A stretch of DNA of 64,000 nt, taken from positions 1 to 64,000 of IMG/VR virus record IMGVR_UViG_3300032087_002150. One strand, given 5' to 3'. Under the pieces are notes generated by a model, which was given only the letters and a program-made list of their open reading frames with translations, was not told where the DNA came from and ran no database searches. Below, one piece after another: positions 1 to 7,811 of the stretch. The translations under genes and the position numbers were made by a program. Source of the DNA: a virus. Position 1 is the first letter of the stretch, and the number at the start of each line of letters is the position of its first letter.

Positions 1-68
1 CCCCCCCCCCCCCCCCCCCCCCCCCACGACAGTGCACACTCTTTCCCTACACGACGCTCTTCCGATCT
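1..68. other. Sequencing artefact: poly-C and Illumina adapter
   Basis: Positions 1-25 are 25 consecutive C. Positions 36-68 match the 33-nt TruSeq read-1 adapter (ending GCTCTTCCGATCT at 68). The ten bases between (26-35) fit the end of P5 plus an 8-base index. Poly-C is what a two-colour-chemistry poly-G tail looks like on the opposite strand. The true sequence therefore begins at 69, and this is an assembly end, not a genome end. Confidence 0.97.
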
Positions 69-711
69 CGGAGTGAGAGGTAATTATTCGCTCAACTAAC
101 GTAGAGCCAGTGCGAGGCAAACCTATTATAAAAATAGCTTGTTCGCCGCGCTCCATACCAGCTTGACTGTGACTAAACAGCTCAGCTTTATACACCTCTT
201 CAATTCGCCTCATGAATCTAACATCTTCAAATACATCATATTGGAATCTCTTTCGATATAGGGCTGCACCTTTAGACCGCCAACTAAAACTTTGCTGATA
301 ATTCTTACAGTCTTCAAGTTCTTTAGCTAGTGCATAACATCCCATAACTTTCGCCAAAGAGCTTTCTGGTTGTCGCTCGATAAATTCCTTCAATTGTTCA
401 ATATGATTGCTTGCAAGCGATTGCTTAAATAGGTTAGATCGCAGAAAGATGGCTTCGTGATGGTCTGGGTCAAGCTCTAATACTCGCGGATGTGCTTTCG
501 GTTCTTTGCCAGCACTTCGCTTCGCGCGAGCGAGCGCGAGACGCTCTACCGCTGCCTCACGTTGCTCCGGAGTCATAGGTTTGCGCTTGCGCTTAACCTT
601 CTTGGGAGTGGTATCCACGCCCATCTGTTCGAGCATAGACTTTTTCTTTGCTTCCATAGTTTTTGCTCTTTTTTGAGCAGGTGTTAGCAAATGGTCCATA
701 TCATTGCTCAT
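69..711 (-). CDS. Phage protein N-terminus fused to TPR-sulfotransferase (partial, possible chimera)
   Basis: The frame is open from ATG 711 to the adapter junction, so the C-terminus is missing. GGAGG nine bases upstream supports this start, which overlaps the preceding gene by 11 nt. Residues 1 to about 75 are Lys/Arg-rich (TPAQKRAK, MTPEQREAAVERLA) and resemble a conserved protein of T4-like marine phages. From about residue 77 (LELDPDHHEAIFL) the sequence looks like a bacterial TPR-linked sulfotransferase, ending in the PAPS-binding P-loop-like IIGLPRTGSTLVERI. The two halves join inside LELDPDH, a sequence common in TPR proteins. This could be a real fusion, but next to an untrimmed adapter a chimeric assembly at about 455-485 is at least as likely. 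Confidence 0.7.
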
Positions 712-982
712 TGCGCTTTCCTCCGTTGTACTCGGTTAACTGTCTGTGGTCAAACTCAGTCCATCTAGAAGCATCGTTGTCCCAGACTTGGATAATATTT
801 TTATCCTTGTTTTCCTCTGGGCGGTATGCTGTTGTGTCCCAACTTTTTAGAGTTGCGTTCAACTCAACTTCCTCGCCTTCTTTGAGATACTTTAAGTTGA
901 CAACGCCATTTTTAAGATGCCTCATGATAACAGGATACATGGGTCTCGCGAAAGAAAATGGGGGTATTGGTTTCTTTTTCAT
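701..982 (-). CDS. Conserved phage protein, 93 aa
   Basis: A small charged protein that starts MKKKPIPPFSFARPMYPV and has no recognisable catalytic motif. It overlaps the upstream hydrolase by an ATGA junction (979-982) and the downstream gene by 11 nt, so translation is probably coupled. The Trp/Asp-rich C-terminal half (VWDNDASRWTEFDHRQL) may be a small beta fold. Similar short proteins occur in T4-like marine phages. Function unknown. Confidence 0.75.
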   Translation of the reverse strand: MKKKPIPPFSFARPMYPVIMRHLKNGVVNLKYLKEGEEVELNATLKSWDTTAYRPEENKDKNIIQVWDNDASRWTEFDHRQLTEYNGGKRNEQ

Positions 983-1503
983 TTGTAGAAAATGTGATTA
1001 TCAATCACAGTTGTCCTATTAAGTGAATCTGCCCAAAAGGGATGTACATAGTCTGCGTGATACCAAAGAGCACCATCGGTGAAGTCTGTCCAGTAGGGTG
1101 ATGACTGTGCCTCAAGTACAGTCTCTGCTATACGCAATGACTGCTCCCATGTAACACTGTCGACTGGTTTGTCCGACTTACCGTCACAGTACCAACTAAA
1201 CTGGCACTTGTTGCGCAAAGGGACTTCTCTGCCCTGAGACAAATGCCACTCGCTGAGGTGTCCCTGATAAATGACGCCGCAAACTGAATCAGGAAAGTTT
1301 CTATCAACCACTCGATTCAGTACAACTTGAGATACGGCAATCTTGCCAGCGAGTGACTGATTACCTGCCTCAAAATAAATGTTTTGTGCCATACAAAACC
1401 TTGCTCCGTCTTCATCAGAACTTATTGCTGGCGCTGACCAAACAGCGATGACTAGCAATGAGAAAATGAAAAACGCAGTCAATAATGTTGGTCGAGGATC
1501 CAT
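979..1503 (-). CDS. SleB-like cell-wall hydrolase with membrane anchor
   Basis: 174 aa. A hydrophobic N-terminal segment (LLTAFFIFSLLVIAVWSAP) is followed by a Hydrolase_2/SleB domain: AQNIYFEAGNQSLAGKIAV carries the predicted catalytic Glu, and VVLNRV and CQFSWYCDG are family features. The family cleaves peptidoglycan, probably as a lytic transglycosylase. The start at 1503 forms TAATG with the stop of the upstream gene; an upstream in-frame start would lengthen the overlap without support. Exported, it could act in lysis or as a host-wall modifier, in addition to the T4-type lysozyme at 12251-12697. Confidence 0.88.
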   Translation of the reverse strand: MDPRPTLLTAFFIFSLLVIAVWSAPAISSDEDGARFCMAQNIYFEAGNQSLAGKIAVSQVVLNRVVDRNFPDSVCGVIYQGHLSEWHLSQGREVPLRNKCQFSWYCDGKSDKPVDSVTWEQSLRIAETVLEAQSSPYWTDFTDGALWYHADYVHPFWADSLNRTTVIDNHIFYK

Positions 1504-2009
1504 TACGCTGCCTCCGCAGGAGCGTATCGCTCCAACCAAGCAGGAAGATCAGCGAAAGCAACCACATCGCCATTGATCATCTCATAGGAGACACCGTTAG
1601 ACACGACCTCACCGTCGTCCATGACGTCATGTGCGTCAAACTGCTTTGCGATTTCCTTGCGCAAGTAACCGAACTCCGTGTTGTTGGTAGTGCGATGAAA
1701 AGAGACGCGATCTTCCTTGACCGTGCCATAATAGGGAGCATCCCACTCAGCACAGTGGTCGGCAACGTTGAAGTCGACATCATCGACAACAGTCTCGCCT
1801 ATTGAGACCTCCTCGAAGTACTCGCTCTTGCTAGTGCAAGCAGCTTCGACACGCTCCCACCACTTGGAATCCATGTTCTCCTCGATGGAGCAGGTGAAAA
1901 TATAGGTGTTGCCACCCTTGGGTTTCCAGTACTGCGGGCACTCGCCAGTACCGTCCCAGTCATGGGCACCATAGTTTTCATAGTGTTGAGTTTGGATAAC
2001 TGCAAACAT
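1503..2009 (-). CDS. Hypothetical acidic phage protein, 168 aa
   Basis: An acidic soluble protein beginning MFAVIQTQHYENYGAHDWDG; no catalytic motif recognised. It is Trp-rich near the N-terminus, with one repeated acidic patch (GETVVDDVDF). It ends in TAATG with the SleB-like gene and starts 2 nt after the next upstream gene, so it belongs to the same mRNA. It resembles uncharacterised proteins found singly in marine phages. Function unknown. Confidence 0.8.
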   Translation of the reverse strand: MFAVIQTQHYENYGAHDWDGTGECPQYWKPKGGNTYIFTCSIEENMDSKWWERVEAACTSKSEYFEEVSIGETVVDDVDFNVADHCAEWDAPYYGTVKEDRVSFHRTTNNTEFGYLRKEIAKQFDAHDVMDDGEVVSNGVSYEMINGDVVAFADLPAWLERYAPAEAA

Positions 2010-2010
2010 C

Positions 2011-2211
2011 TTACCACTCCTTGAAGTTGTTGATTGCTTCGTTCGCTTGGAAACCTGCCATGTACTCAGCGATCTCTCGCTTGGTCATGTTTTCCTCAAG
2101 CACTTCCTCACTGGTGTAAGTATCACCTTTGAAGAAGTGAGGGCGAGGACCACGCTGGTAGTAAGAGTCAGCAGCGCCACGATCGTAAGGACCACCATGT
2201 CTTTTGTTCAT
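2011..2211 (-). CDS. Conserved small phage protein, 66 aa
   Basis: It begins MNKRHGGPYDRGAADSYYQRG, a signature found in many phages of marine and enteric hosts, and ends in a charged helix (ANEAINNFKEW). It is the first gene after promoter element copy 1, so probably the first gene of the leftmost transcription unit. Function unknown. Confidence 0.85.
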   Translation of the reverse strand: MNKRHGGPYDRGAADSYYQRGPRPHFFKGDTYTSEEVLEENMTKREIAEYMAGFQANEAINNFKEW

Positions 2212-2239
2212 TGCTTTGTTCCTTTATCAACCTATGAGA

Positions 2240-2304
2240 CTATTATGCCTAAAATTGAGTGAAAAAGCAAATCGAAAAAACTATAATAAAATCAATAACT
2301 TACG
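2240..2304 (-). promoter_or_regulatory. Composite promoter element, copy 1
   Basis: On the minus strand: AAGTTATTGATTTT block, then AGTTTTTTCG, then -35 TTGCTT (2265-2270), a 17-nt spacer and -10 CATAAT (2242-2247). The same arrangement recurs at six other places. The upstream block contains the stop codon of the gene at 2300-2929. It would drive the genes at 69-2211. Confidence 0.8.
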
Positions 2305-2929
2305 TTTTGGTTATCACTTCCACGTTCTCTGGGAGCGATATTTTAGCGTTGGGGTGCTTATGGTATAGGACGAATTTGACCTCAGGAAACTCCTTGAAGA
2401 TGTTGAACCAAATCGGTCTCCAGATATCAAGAAGTCGGTGGTTGTTGTTATCGGATCTGTCACTATTTAGGACGGTGTCAGTGTACGATCTCATATTACG
2501 GTCAAAAATTGAATCGAAACCATACATATGGATTTCGTCTGGTTTGTGTTTACGAGCACTGTAATGCGCCGCCATATGTCCACAGTTGAAATTTGTGGCA
2601 GCTGTTGCAGCGTCGGGTCCACAGTATTTTGGAACATCAGTATAAAACTCTCGAATGTGTCCAGAGTGTTTCATGTAAAACGCTGGGTTTTGATCGCACC
2701 AAATCTTAGGGCGATTACCTAACACCCAATAATATTGATCGAGTACGATAGAACCCTCGGTCAATGCTTGCATCATTTTAAAGTCAACCATCACCGTAGC
2801 ATACACATTATGTACTTCAAAGGGTGGTTGATTACAAATTAAAAGTTTACCATCACGCTCATAACGCCACTTCTCAGGCATCATCTGCGCCATGTCGCCA
2901 TTACCAAGTATGTGTACTTTCTTAGTCAT
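2300..2929 (-). CDS. Conserved phage protein, possible glycosyltransferase-like
   Basis: 209 aa. The N-terminus (KVHILGNGDMAQMM) looks like a Rossmann-type beta-alpha start. Later motifs are ICNQPPF, VMVDFKMMQAL and the His-rich FNCGHMAAHYSA before MYGFDSIF. The pattern is loosely like sialyltransferase-type or DUF115-type proteins that bind a nucleotide sugar, but I cannot assign a family. It is the last gene of the glycan cassette (4-nt overlap with its neighbour), and its stop lies inside promoter element copy 1. Confidence 0.7.
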   Translation of the reverse strand: MTKKVHILGNGDMAQMMPEKWRYERDGKLLICNQPPFEVHNVYATVMVDFKMMQALTEGSIVLDQYYWVLGNRPKIWCDQNPAFYMKHSGHIREFYTDVPKYCGPDAATAATNFNCGHMAAHYSARKHKPDEIHMYGFDSIFDRNMRSYTDTVLNSDRSDNNNHRLLDIWRPIWFNIFKEFPEVKFVLYHKHPNAKISLPENVEVITKT

Positions 2930-3573
2930 AGTCCAATTTGTTTTTTAATCTCAAGTTTGCCTTTCTGTCCAGTCCAGTGCATAATCACTGGATTTTTAGG
3001 GACATTGTTATCAATAATGTCGATACGAAGCACATTAAACTTATGCGGTGCTTCACAAATATGTATAGTCTTTTGCATCAGGTCGCCACCGAGCAAAGAA
3101 TGAAGTGCTTCTTGATCTCCAACGTGCCTACCAGTTTTACATTCCGCATACCACTGCTCAAGTATCAGCGGACTGTTTTGAAAGGCGACTACTCCGGAGT
3201 TGTACCAGTGACCCAACTCTGGTCTGCGCTTGCTCCATGGATGGTCAATCACCATTGTGAGTTTATTAGGTTCTACCCAGTTGAAAATACTAGAAGGATC
3301 TGCCCGAACTTCGCAGTCAGTATCCAACCAGCAATAACTTCCTTGGTACAAAGTGCGAAGTTTGAGCATTGCTTCTACTTTGGTAAACCAACCATTGGAC
3401 TTACACTTCATAACGTGTACTGAGTTTTCTTGAGCGAACTCAAGCATTCTTTCAGTCATACCAAAGTCAGCGATGACCAAGTCTTCATCACAATGATGAT
3501 GAAAGTTTTTCACAAACCAAGGTAACTGCCATTCGGTATTTGAGTCACATCCTGTGAGGAAATATTTTCTCAT
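2926..3573 (-). CDS. Glycosyltransferase, GT8/GT-A-like
   Basis: 215 aa. CWLDTDCEVRADPS is a DxD-type metal/nucleotide-sugar site in the position expected of a GT-A fold, and HWYNSGVVAF matches the NSGxxxF segment of family 8-like enzymes. Such enzymes transfer a sugar from a UDP-sugar to a glycan in the cytoplasm. ATGA overlaps on both sides place it inside the surface-glycan cassette. Donor and acceptor cannot be read from the sequence. Confidence 0.78.
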   Translation of the reverse strand: MRKYFLTGCDSNTEWQLPWFVKNFHHHCDEDLVIADFGMTERMLEFAQENSVHVMKCKSNGWFTKVEAMLKLRTLYQGSYCWLDTDCEVRADPSSIFNWVEPNKLTMVIDHPWSKRRPELGHWYNSGVVAFQNSPLILEQWYAECKTGRHVGDQEALHSLLGGDLMQKTIHICEAPHKFNVLRIDIIDNNVPKNPVIMHWTGQKGKLEIKKQIGL

Positions 3574-4220
3574 AGTATTTTATAACTCTTTTCATCTTTC
3601 TGGTAACTATGCTTGGCGAGGCAACCTGTAACAGTTTGTATACTTGTGAAACTATCCCTCGCTTCAACTGGCCATGGATAATATTCTTTGATGAACTCAA
3701 AGTGCTTATTACAAAGGTACAGATCAGTCGGACATGCTCTGGAAGTAGCACGGCGAATCAATATATCCGCAGCATCAGGAGATACCCCATACGCATGCGC
3801 GCCAGGAAGGTATTCCTTAGAACACAACCGATTAACGCCGAGTTGAGGTGGAGTACGAAACTGACCATAACTAGGTGCCCCATAAGAAAGAACACCCTGT
3901 ACAGGAATGTTTGGGATTGCGTCAACGAAGTATGCATCATGTTCAAGTACAACCAAAGATTGCTTCTCTTTAAAACATTTTTTCCACAAGCGATAATGTG
4001 AGGTAAAAGCGGCGATGCAATTATCGAAGCGTGAATAAACTTCTTTAAAGTCTACTGTGCTAATGCCTTCCTCTAGTAAATACTGAGCAGGATTATCTGC
4101 TGGGGTGGTAGCAGGAAACATCTCAACCTCAAACCCAACTCGCTCAGCAGACTTTATACAGCGTTCCGCTGATTTAACAGACTCAGGTAAGTCCATTATT
4201 GTGATCACATATCCTTTCAT
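3570..4220 (-). CDS. Glycosyltransferase family 25-like protein
   Basis: 216 aa from ATG 4220 (MKGYVITIMDLPESVKSAERC), a typical GT25/LPS-biosynthesis opening. LWKKCFKEKQSLVVLEHDAYFVD matches the family's LWxxC...VLExDA block, with EHD in place of the usual EDD. An upstream in-frame start would run into the neighbouring gene, so 4220 is preferred. It is one of four GT25-like genes in this cassette, which suggests successive sugar additions to one surface polymer. Confidence 0.82.
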   Translation of the reverse strand: MKGYVITIMDLPESVKSAERCIKSAERVGFEVEMFPATTPADNPAQYLLEEGISTVDFKEVYSRFDNCIAAFTSHYRLWKKCFKEKQSLVVLEHDAYFVDAIPNIPVQGVLSYGAPSYGQFRTPPQLGVNRLCSKEYLPGAHAYGVSPDAADILIRRATSRACPTDLYLCNKHFEFIKEYYPWPVEARDSFTSIQTVTGCLAKHSYQKDEKSYKIL

Positions 4221-4222
4221 AG

Positions 4223-4951
4223 TCAAATTGCCGTGGTTGTAGATACACCTTGCTCTACGTTGGTGTAGTATGGGTACACTACTTTTAAGTCCATAGGAAA
4301 TAGTTGACGGCACATAACAGCATCGTTCGGCCACATTCCTATACGTTCAACTTCCGCAAGTAACATTTTAGCAAACGCAGGTTTAATCGCGTATGCGCTG
4401 TTTCCAGCAAGTCCCATCGGTAAAGGAGGATCAGTCGGTTCGTCGATGATGGGTACTCGGTGTATGCCTTCCCCACACGATGCGACTAAATCATGGAACT
4501 TACGTCCCTTGCGAGTATTACCTCTCGGGTCATTCAACCCAACTGCACCCCAATTTTTTATATCCAAGTCTGACGGATCAAACTTTCGGATAAATCTTGC
4601 ATCGTGCTCAAGCACGAGAATAGGTTCATCTAAATCGACACATTTTTTCCAAAGGCGAAAATGACTCAAGGCGCAGGCAATAACCCTCCTCTGGTCTTTC
4701 GCTACATATGCCTTCTTATACAAACCAGTAGACATATCTATACATTCTCCGTGGTACGAACTTGGCCAACTCCAAGGTATCTCTTTACCGAATACTTCAA
4801 TACAATCTTCTTTAGTTGTATCTGGTAATGACGCTCTAAAAGTAGTTGTGTCTTGTAGATCGGTGTATTCTGCAACTGAAGCAATGGCACGAACTGCTCT
4901 GGCAAGAGAGTCCGGATCGTCCAACATTGTTATGACAAAAACCTTATTCAT
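4223..4951 (-). CDS. Glycosyltransferase family 25-like protein
   Basis: 242 aa. The N-terminus KVFVITMLDDPDSLARAVRA and the block CALSHFRLWKKCVDLDEPILVLEHDARF identify the GT25-like (LPS glycosyltransferase) family. GNSAYAIKPAFAKMLL matches the family's C-terminal AYxIxxxxA segment. As in the neighbouring paralogues the acidic motif reads EHDA. It overlaps the phosphoribosyltransferase-HAD gene by 4 nt. Substrate unknown. Confidence 0.84.
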   Translation of the reverse strand: MNKVFVITMLDDPDSLARAVRAIASVAEYTDLQDTTTFRASLPDTTKEDCIEVFGKEIPWSWPSSYHGECIDMSTGLYKKAYVAKDQRRVIACALSHFRLWKKCVDLDEPILVLEHDARFIRKFDPSDLDIKNWGAVGLNDPRGNTRKGRKFHDLVASCGEGIHRVPIIDEPTDPPLPMGLAGNSAYAIKPAFAKMLLAEVERIGMWPNDAVMCRQLFPMDLKVVYPYYTNVEQGVSTTTAI

Positions 4952-5823
4952 ATTTTGTTATAGACCTTTCTATCGTCTATGCACCAGATGGGCATGTCTG
5001 GAATTGCCTCAGCGATTCCCCGCGACTGTTTCACACTACTCTCAACATACATTGAAATATATGTTTTAAACTGATTGATTTTACGAACTTTGTGTTGTAC
5101 ATGCCCTTCCCTTTCATCCTCTTTCATTATCAATTCTTTATACTTAACATTATGTTTATCTAGCCACTCCTCTGTGTAAGGACGGTTTCTTTCCAATCTG
5201 TTAGTGATAATAAATCCAATTTCTTTAGAAGGTATAAACTTGGGTTGAGCATTTAGGTAATACTCTATTAATCTCTTACCCTTATCATTTTCATGACTCG
5301 TAGGGTCGCGGCAAAGAACACCATCCATGTCAAATGCCATATTGTTAACACGCCCTATCTTCCAAATATTCCATTCAAACACACGAGGTTTCGGGCAAAC
5401 TCCGGAAAAAATTTCTGTTTTCTGTTCCTTTTTTTCAGATGTCCAAACACAATATCTTACGATTTCATGATTCGGCCATGCGTTTTGTAATTTTCTACGT
5501 GCTAGATCCATGGATTCGCCTCTACTCAACGTATCGTCGACGAGCAAGACTCTAGCATTTTCCGGAACGTCAACTGTACCGTTATGAGTAATTGCAATTC
5601 TTTTTTTAGTGAATAACTCAAGGTCAGCATAAGGTATACCACCCATCATGATAGAGAGATTCACTGCTGGTGTTATACCAGACCTTGGCACGCCCACTAT
5701 GAAGTCATATGGTCCTTTACTTTTTATGAGAGGCAGTGTGTCCGTGATAGATTGAAATAAATCGTCATAGGTGCGAAACCGTATTCTTTTACCAGGAGCA
5801 ACATGCATATGCTTATCAATCAT
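4948..5823 (-). CDS. Phosphoribosyltransferase-HAD hydrolase fusion
   Basis: 291 aa with two domains. Residues 1 to about 130 are a type I phosphoribosyltransferase: FIVGVPRSGITPAV, then the PRPP-binding loop VLLVDDTLSRGES (residues 92-104). Residues about 160-291 begin with the HAD nucleophile motif FDMDGVLC (164-171), continue with a Thr-containing FIITNRLERNR, and end with CIDDR. PRTases use PRPP with a base or amine; HAD enzymes remove phosphates. The fusion sits in the glycan cassette with ATGA overlaps. It may make or salvage a nucleotide or a sugar-phosphate precursor; the substrate is unknown. Confidence 0.82.
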   Translation of the reverse strand: MIDKHMHVAPGKRIRFRTYDDLFQSITDTLPLIKSKGPYDFIVGVPRSGITPAVNLSIMMGGIPYADLELFTKKRIAITHNGTVDVPENARVLLVDDTLSRGESMDLARRKLQNAWPNHEIVRYCVWTSEKKEQKTEIFSGVCPKPRVFEWNIWKIGRVNNMAFDMDGVLCRDPTSHENDKGKRLIEYYLNAQPKFIPSKEIGFIITNRLERNRPYTEEWLDKHNVKYKELIMKEDEREGHVQHKVRKINQFKTYISMYVESSVKQSRGIAEAIPDMPIWCIDDRKVYNKI

Positions 5824-6425
5824 GCTTTAGTACCTATCACGCCAAGGTTTATCCAACCATGTTTTTTAATATTATCAGGAACAGTATTTTCGCGCTCTTT
5901 CATAACTCTAACATCAACTAGACCTGCTTCTTTGAACAATTCAGTTAGAAGTTTTGGCGTTAGCATAGATCGATGTAGGTGGTAATCGAAGTCTTTGTTC
6001 CTGTCAAGGGTGTAGTTATAAAGTTTTCCCTGTAACCATAATTGTGGATGACTTTTGGTCAAATTTGAACGCCACCCCAAATTTAGATGTTGCGATATTT
6101 CCTTACCCTCTTCCCATTCTAGAAGGCATTTCATAACCTTAGCACCATCAACTGTATGGACTTCTAACTTCCCACCTGGTTTTAAAATCCTTGTCCAACC
6201 TTTTATAGTATCGTGTAGATCATACCAATGCATATGTTCTATACAATGGGAAGAATATACATGCTCGAACTCTTCTCCAAATCTACTGAGATCTCTGGCG
6301 TCTCCTACATGGTTAGAGTCGCTCCCATCTGAACGATTTTCTTTTCCAAGATTAAAGGTTTCCCATCCAGCACCCAGTGCACGGTACGACCCTTTTCCTG
6401 GTCCTATTTCTAATTTTCTTCCCAT
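5820..6425 (-). CDS. Class I SAM-dependent methyltransferase
   Basis: 201 aa. Motif I LEIGPGKGSY, an acidic strand-2 equivalent, VYSSHCIEHMHW and TRILKPGGKLEVHTVDG give the Methyltransf_11-type Rossmann pattern. Inside a glycosyltransferase operon the likely role is methylation of a sugar or of the polymer end, but small-molecule or protein substrates cannot be excluded. It overlaps the upstream GT25-like gene by 16 nt. Confidence 0.85.
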   Translation of the reverse strand: MGRKLEIGPGKGSYRALGAGWETFNLGKENRSDGSDSNHVGDARDLSRFGEEFEHVYSSHCIEHMHWYDLHDTIKGWTRILKPGGKLEVHTVDGAKVMKCLLEWEEGKEISQHLNLGWRSNLTKSHPQLWLQGKLYNYTLDRNKDFDYHLHRSMLTPKLLTELFKEAGLVDVRVMKERENTVPDNIKKHGWINLGVIGTKA

Positions 6426-7096
6426 GATCCTATGCTCATTTTTAAATTTTTTGCCATACCAAAATAATCTGGGGCGGCATATTGTAATCGAACATTGTAA
6501 CTGTTAGTCGTCATATCGCCTTGCTCGCAACCGCTCTGTTTTACAGCATCAATTAATTTGCGCGCACCAGCAGGTGTGATCGCATATGACCCAAGTCCTG
6601 GTGGTATGTAAGCGCCAATCCAGTCGTTATCAAAATAATATGTCAAGTTTGAGCGATAAGAATGCACCCCTTCCTTAAAATCATATTTCTTTACGTGATC
6701 AAAACAGGGTTGATTGAATCCACTCACTGGGTTTAATATTAGAAACTCATCAAACTCAGGCGAATCCCATTCCCTAACGCACCGAGCGTCGTGCTCCAAG
6801 CAAACAATGGGTTCGTTTAACTCCAAACATTTATTCCAGAGACGAACTTGATTCGTTAAACATGCTTTCTTAGTCCAATAAACATCGCTTGACTCTGCGC
6901 GAAAACGTTCTATTCTAGACCTTGGTTTATCTACAAGAAGATAAGGGTATTTCGTAGTCCATTTTTTAACAGTGTCTTTCGTTGCTCCGACAAATAGTTC
7001 TGCGGAGAAGTTTTTACCCTCGCAAGAACTTAGTGCCTCCTCAGCATATCTTTCGGACTTATCATGCCCCTGCACATATATGATATAGGTTTTCAT
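6410..7096 (-). CDS. Glycosyltransferase family 25-like protein
   Basis: 228 aa. KTYIIYVQGHDKSERYAEEA opens a GT25-like fold; RLWNKCLELNEPIVCLEHDARCV is the family block with the EHDA variant shared by the two paralogues to the left. PGLGSYAITPAGARKLI matches the C-terminal part. ATGA overlap with the sulfotransferase upstream. Probably a cytoplasmic sugar transferase of the cassette. Confidence 0.84.
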   Translation of the reverse strand: MKTYIIYVQGHDKSERYAEEALSSCEGKNFSAELFVGATKDTVKKWTTKYPYLLVDKPRSRIERFRAESSDVYWTKKACLTNQVRLWNKCLELNEPIVCLEHDARCVREWDSPEFDEFLILNPVSGFNQPCFDHVKKYDFKEGVHSYRSNLTYYFDNDWIGAYIPPGLGSYAITPAGARKLIDAVKQSGCEQGDMTTNSYNVRLQYAAPDYFGMAKNLKMSIGSWEEN

Positions 7097-7809
7097 TTCT
7101 TCGCCCAGTAATTGCGCGTTGCACCAGTATCGAAATCATAACCCCAAAAGTCAATATCTTCTTTGTACCAGTCGGCAATTAGTTGAATAGTATGCGGCGT
7201 GTAAAGATCTTTATATGTGCCTTTATTTAACGCAGTGACATTCCTCGCGCGAGTCATCTTAGGTATATTGAAATATGCCTCTAGATCTTTATTCAGTTCT
7301 TCAAATCGAATAATGTCGCAACGGAGATTACCTTTAGTGTCGGTAACATAGTCTAAGGTTGGTCCCCAATATCGAATAGCACGATGATGTAAATATTCCT
7401 GTCCAATCCATTGATCGTACTCTTCGAGGAAATGCTCGAAAGAATTAATTTTATATTTCCCAACAGGATACTTCTTCTCTACTTCAATAACTTTCTTTGC
7501 GAAGAAGTAACGGGAAACAGTCCTATCCCATGGGTTACGCGCAACTGCGAAAGCATCCATAGAATTGCGAAAAGAAGGTTTAACGTCGCGCCAACGAGCA
7601 TGTCCAATCCCAAGTTCCGCTTCAGTCGGCGCACTACTGAGATTCTCAATCTCAGTCATCTTATTAACCATGTTTTCTGCGTATTCTTGTGAGGCAAGAT
7701 GATGAAGTGCATGAATGCGAGAAAACTTGCCTTTTAACGCATCAGAAAATAAAATAGTACATCCTGCGTTTTTGGGAATATGAATAAAAAGTTTTTCAGT
7801 GCCGAACAT
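7093..7809 (-). CDS. Sulfotransferase family protein
   Basis: 238 aa from ATG 7809 (MFGTEKLFIHIPKNAGCTI), which follows the stop of the epimerase by 2 nt. FIHIPKNAGCTI is the 5'-phosphosulfate-binding loop, and FAVARNPWDRTVSRYFFAKK the 3'-phosphate-binding segment, of PAPS-dependent sulfotransferases (Sulfotransfer_2 type). It would transfer sulfate from PAPS, most plausibly to a sugar hydroxyl given its neighbours. It is one of four sulfotransferase-like genes in the window. Confidence 0.88.
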   Translation of the reverse strand: MFGTEKLFIHIPKNAGCTILFSDALKGKFSRIHALHHLASQEYAENMVNKMTEIENLSSAPTEAELGIGHARWRDVKPSFRNSMDAFAVARNPWDRTVSRYFFAKKVIEVEKKYPVGKYKINSFEHFLEEYDQWIGQEYLHHRAIRYWGPTLDYVTDTKGNLRCDIIRFEELNKDLEAYFNIPKMTRARNVTALNKGTYKDLYTPHTIQLIADWYKEDIDFWGYDFDTGATRNYWAKK

Positions 7810-7811
7810 AG

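Noticed and set aside
1-35. Poly-C tract as a biological repeat or genome terminus
   Set aside because: It is contiguous with an Illumina adapter and matches a poly-G read artefact.
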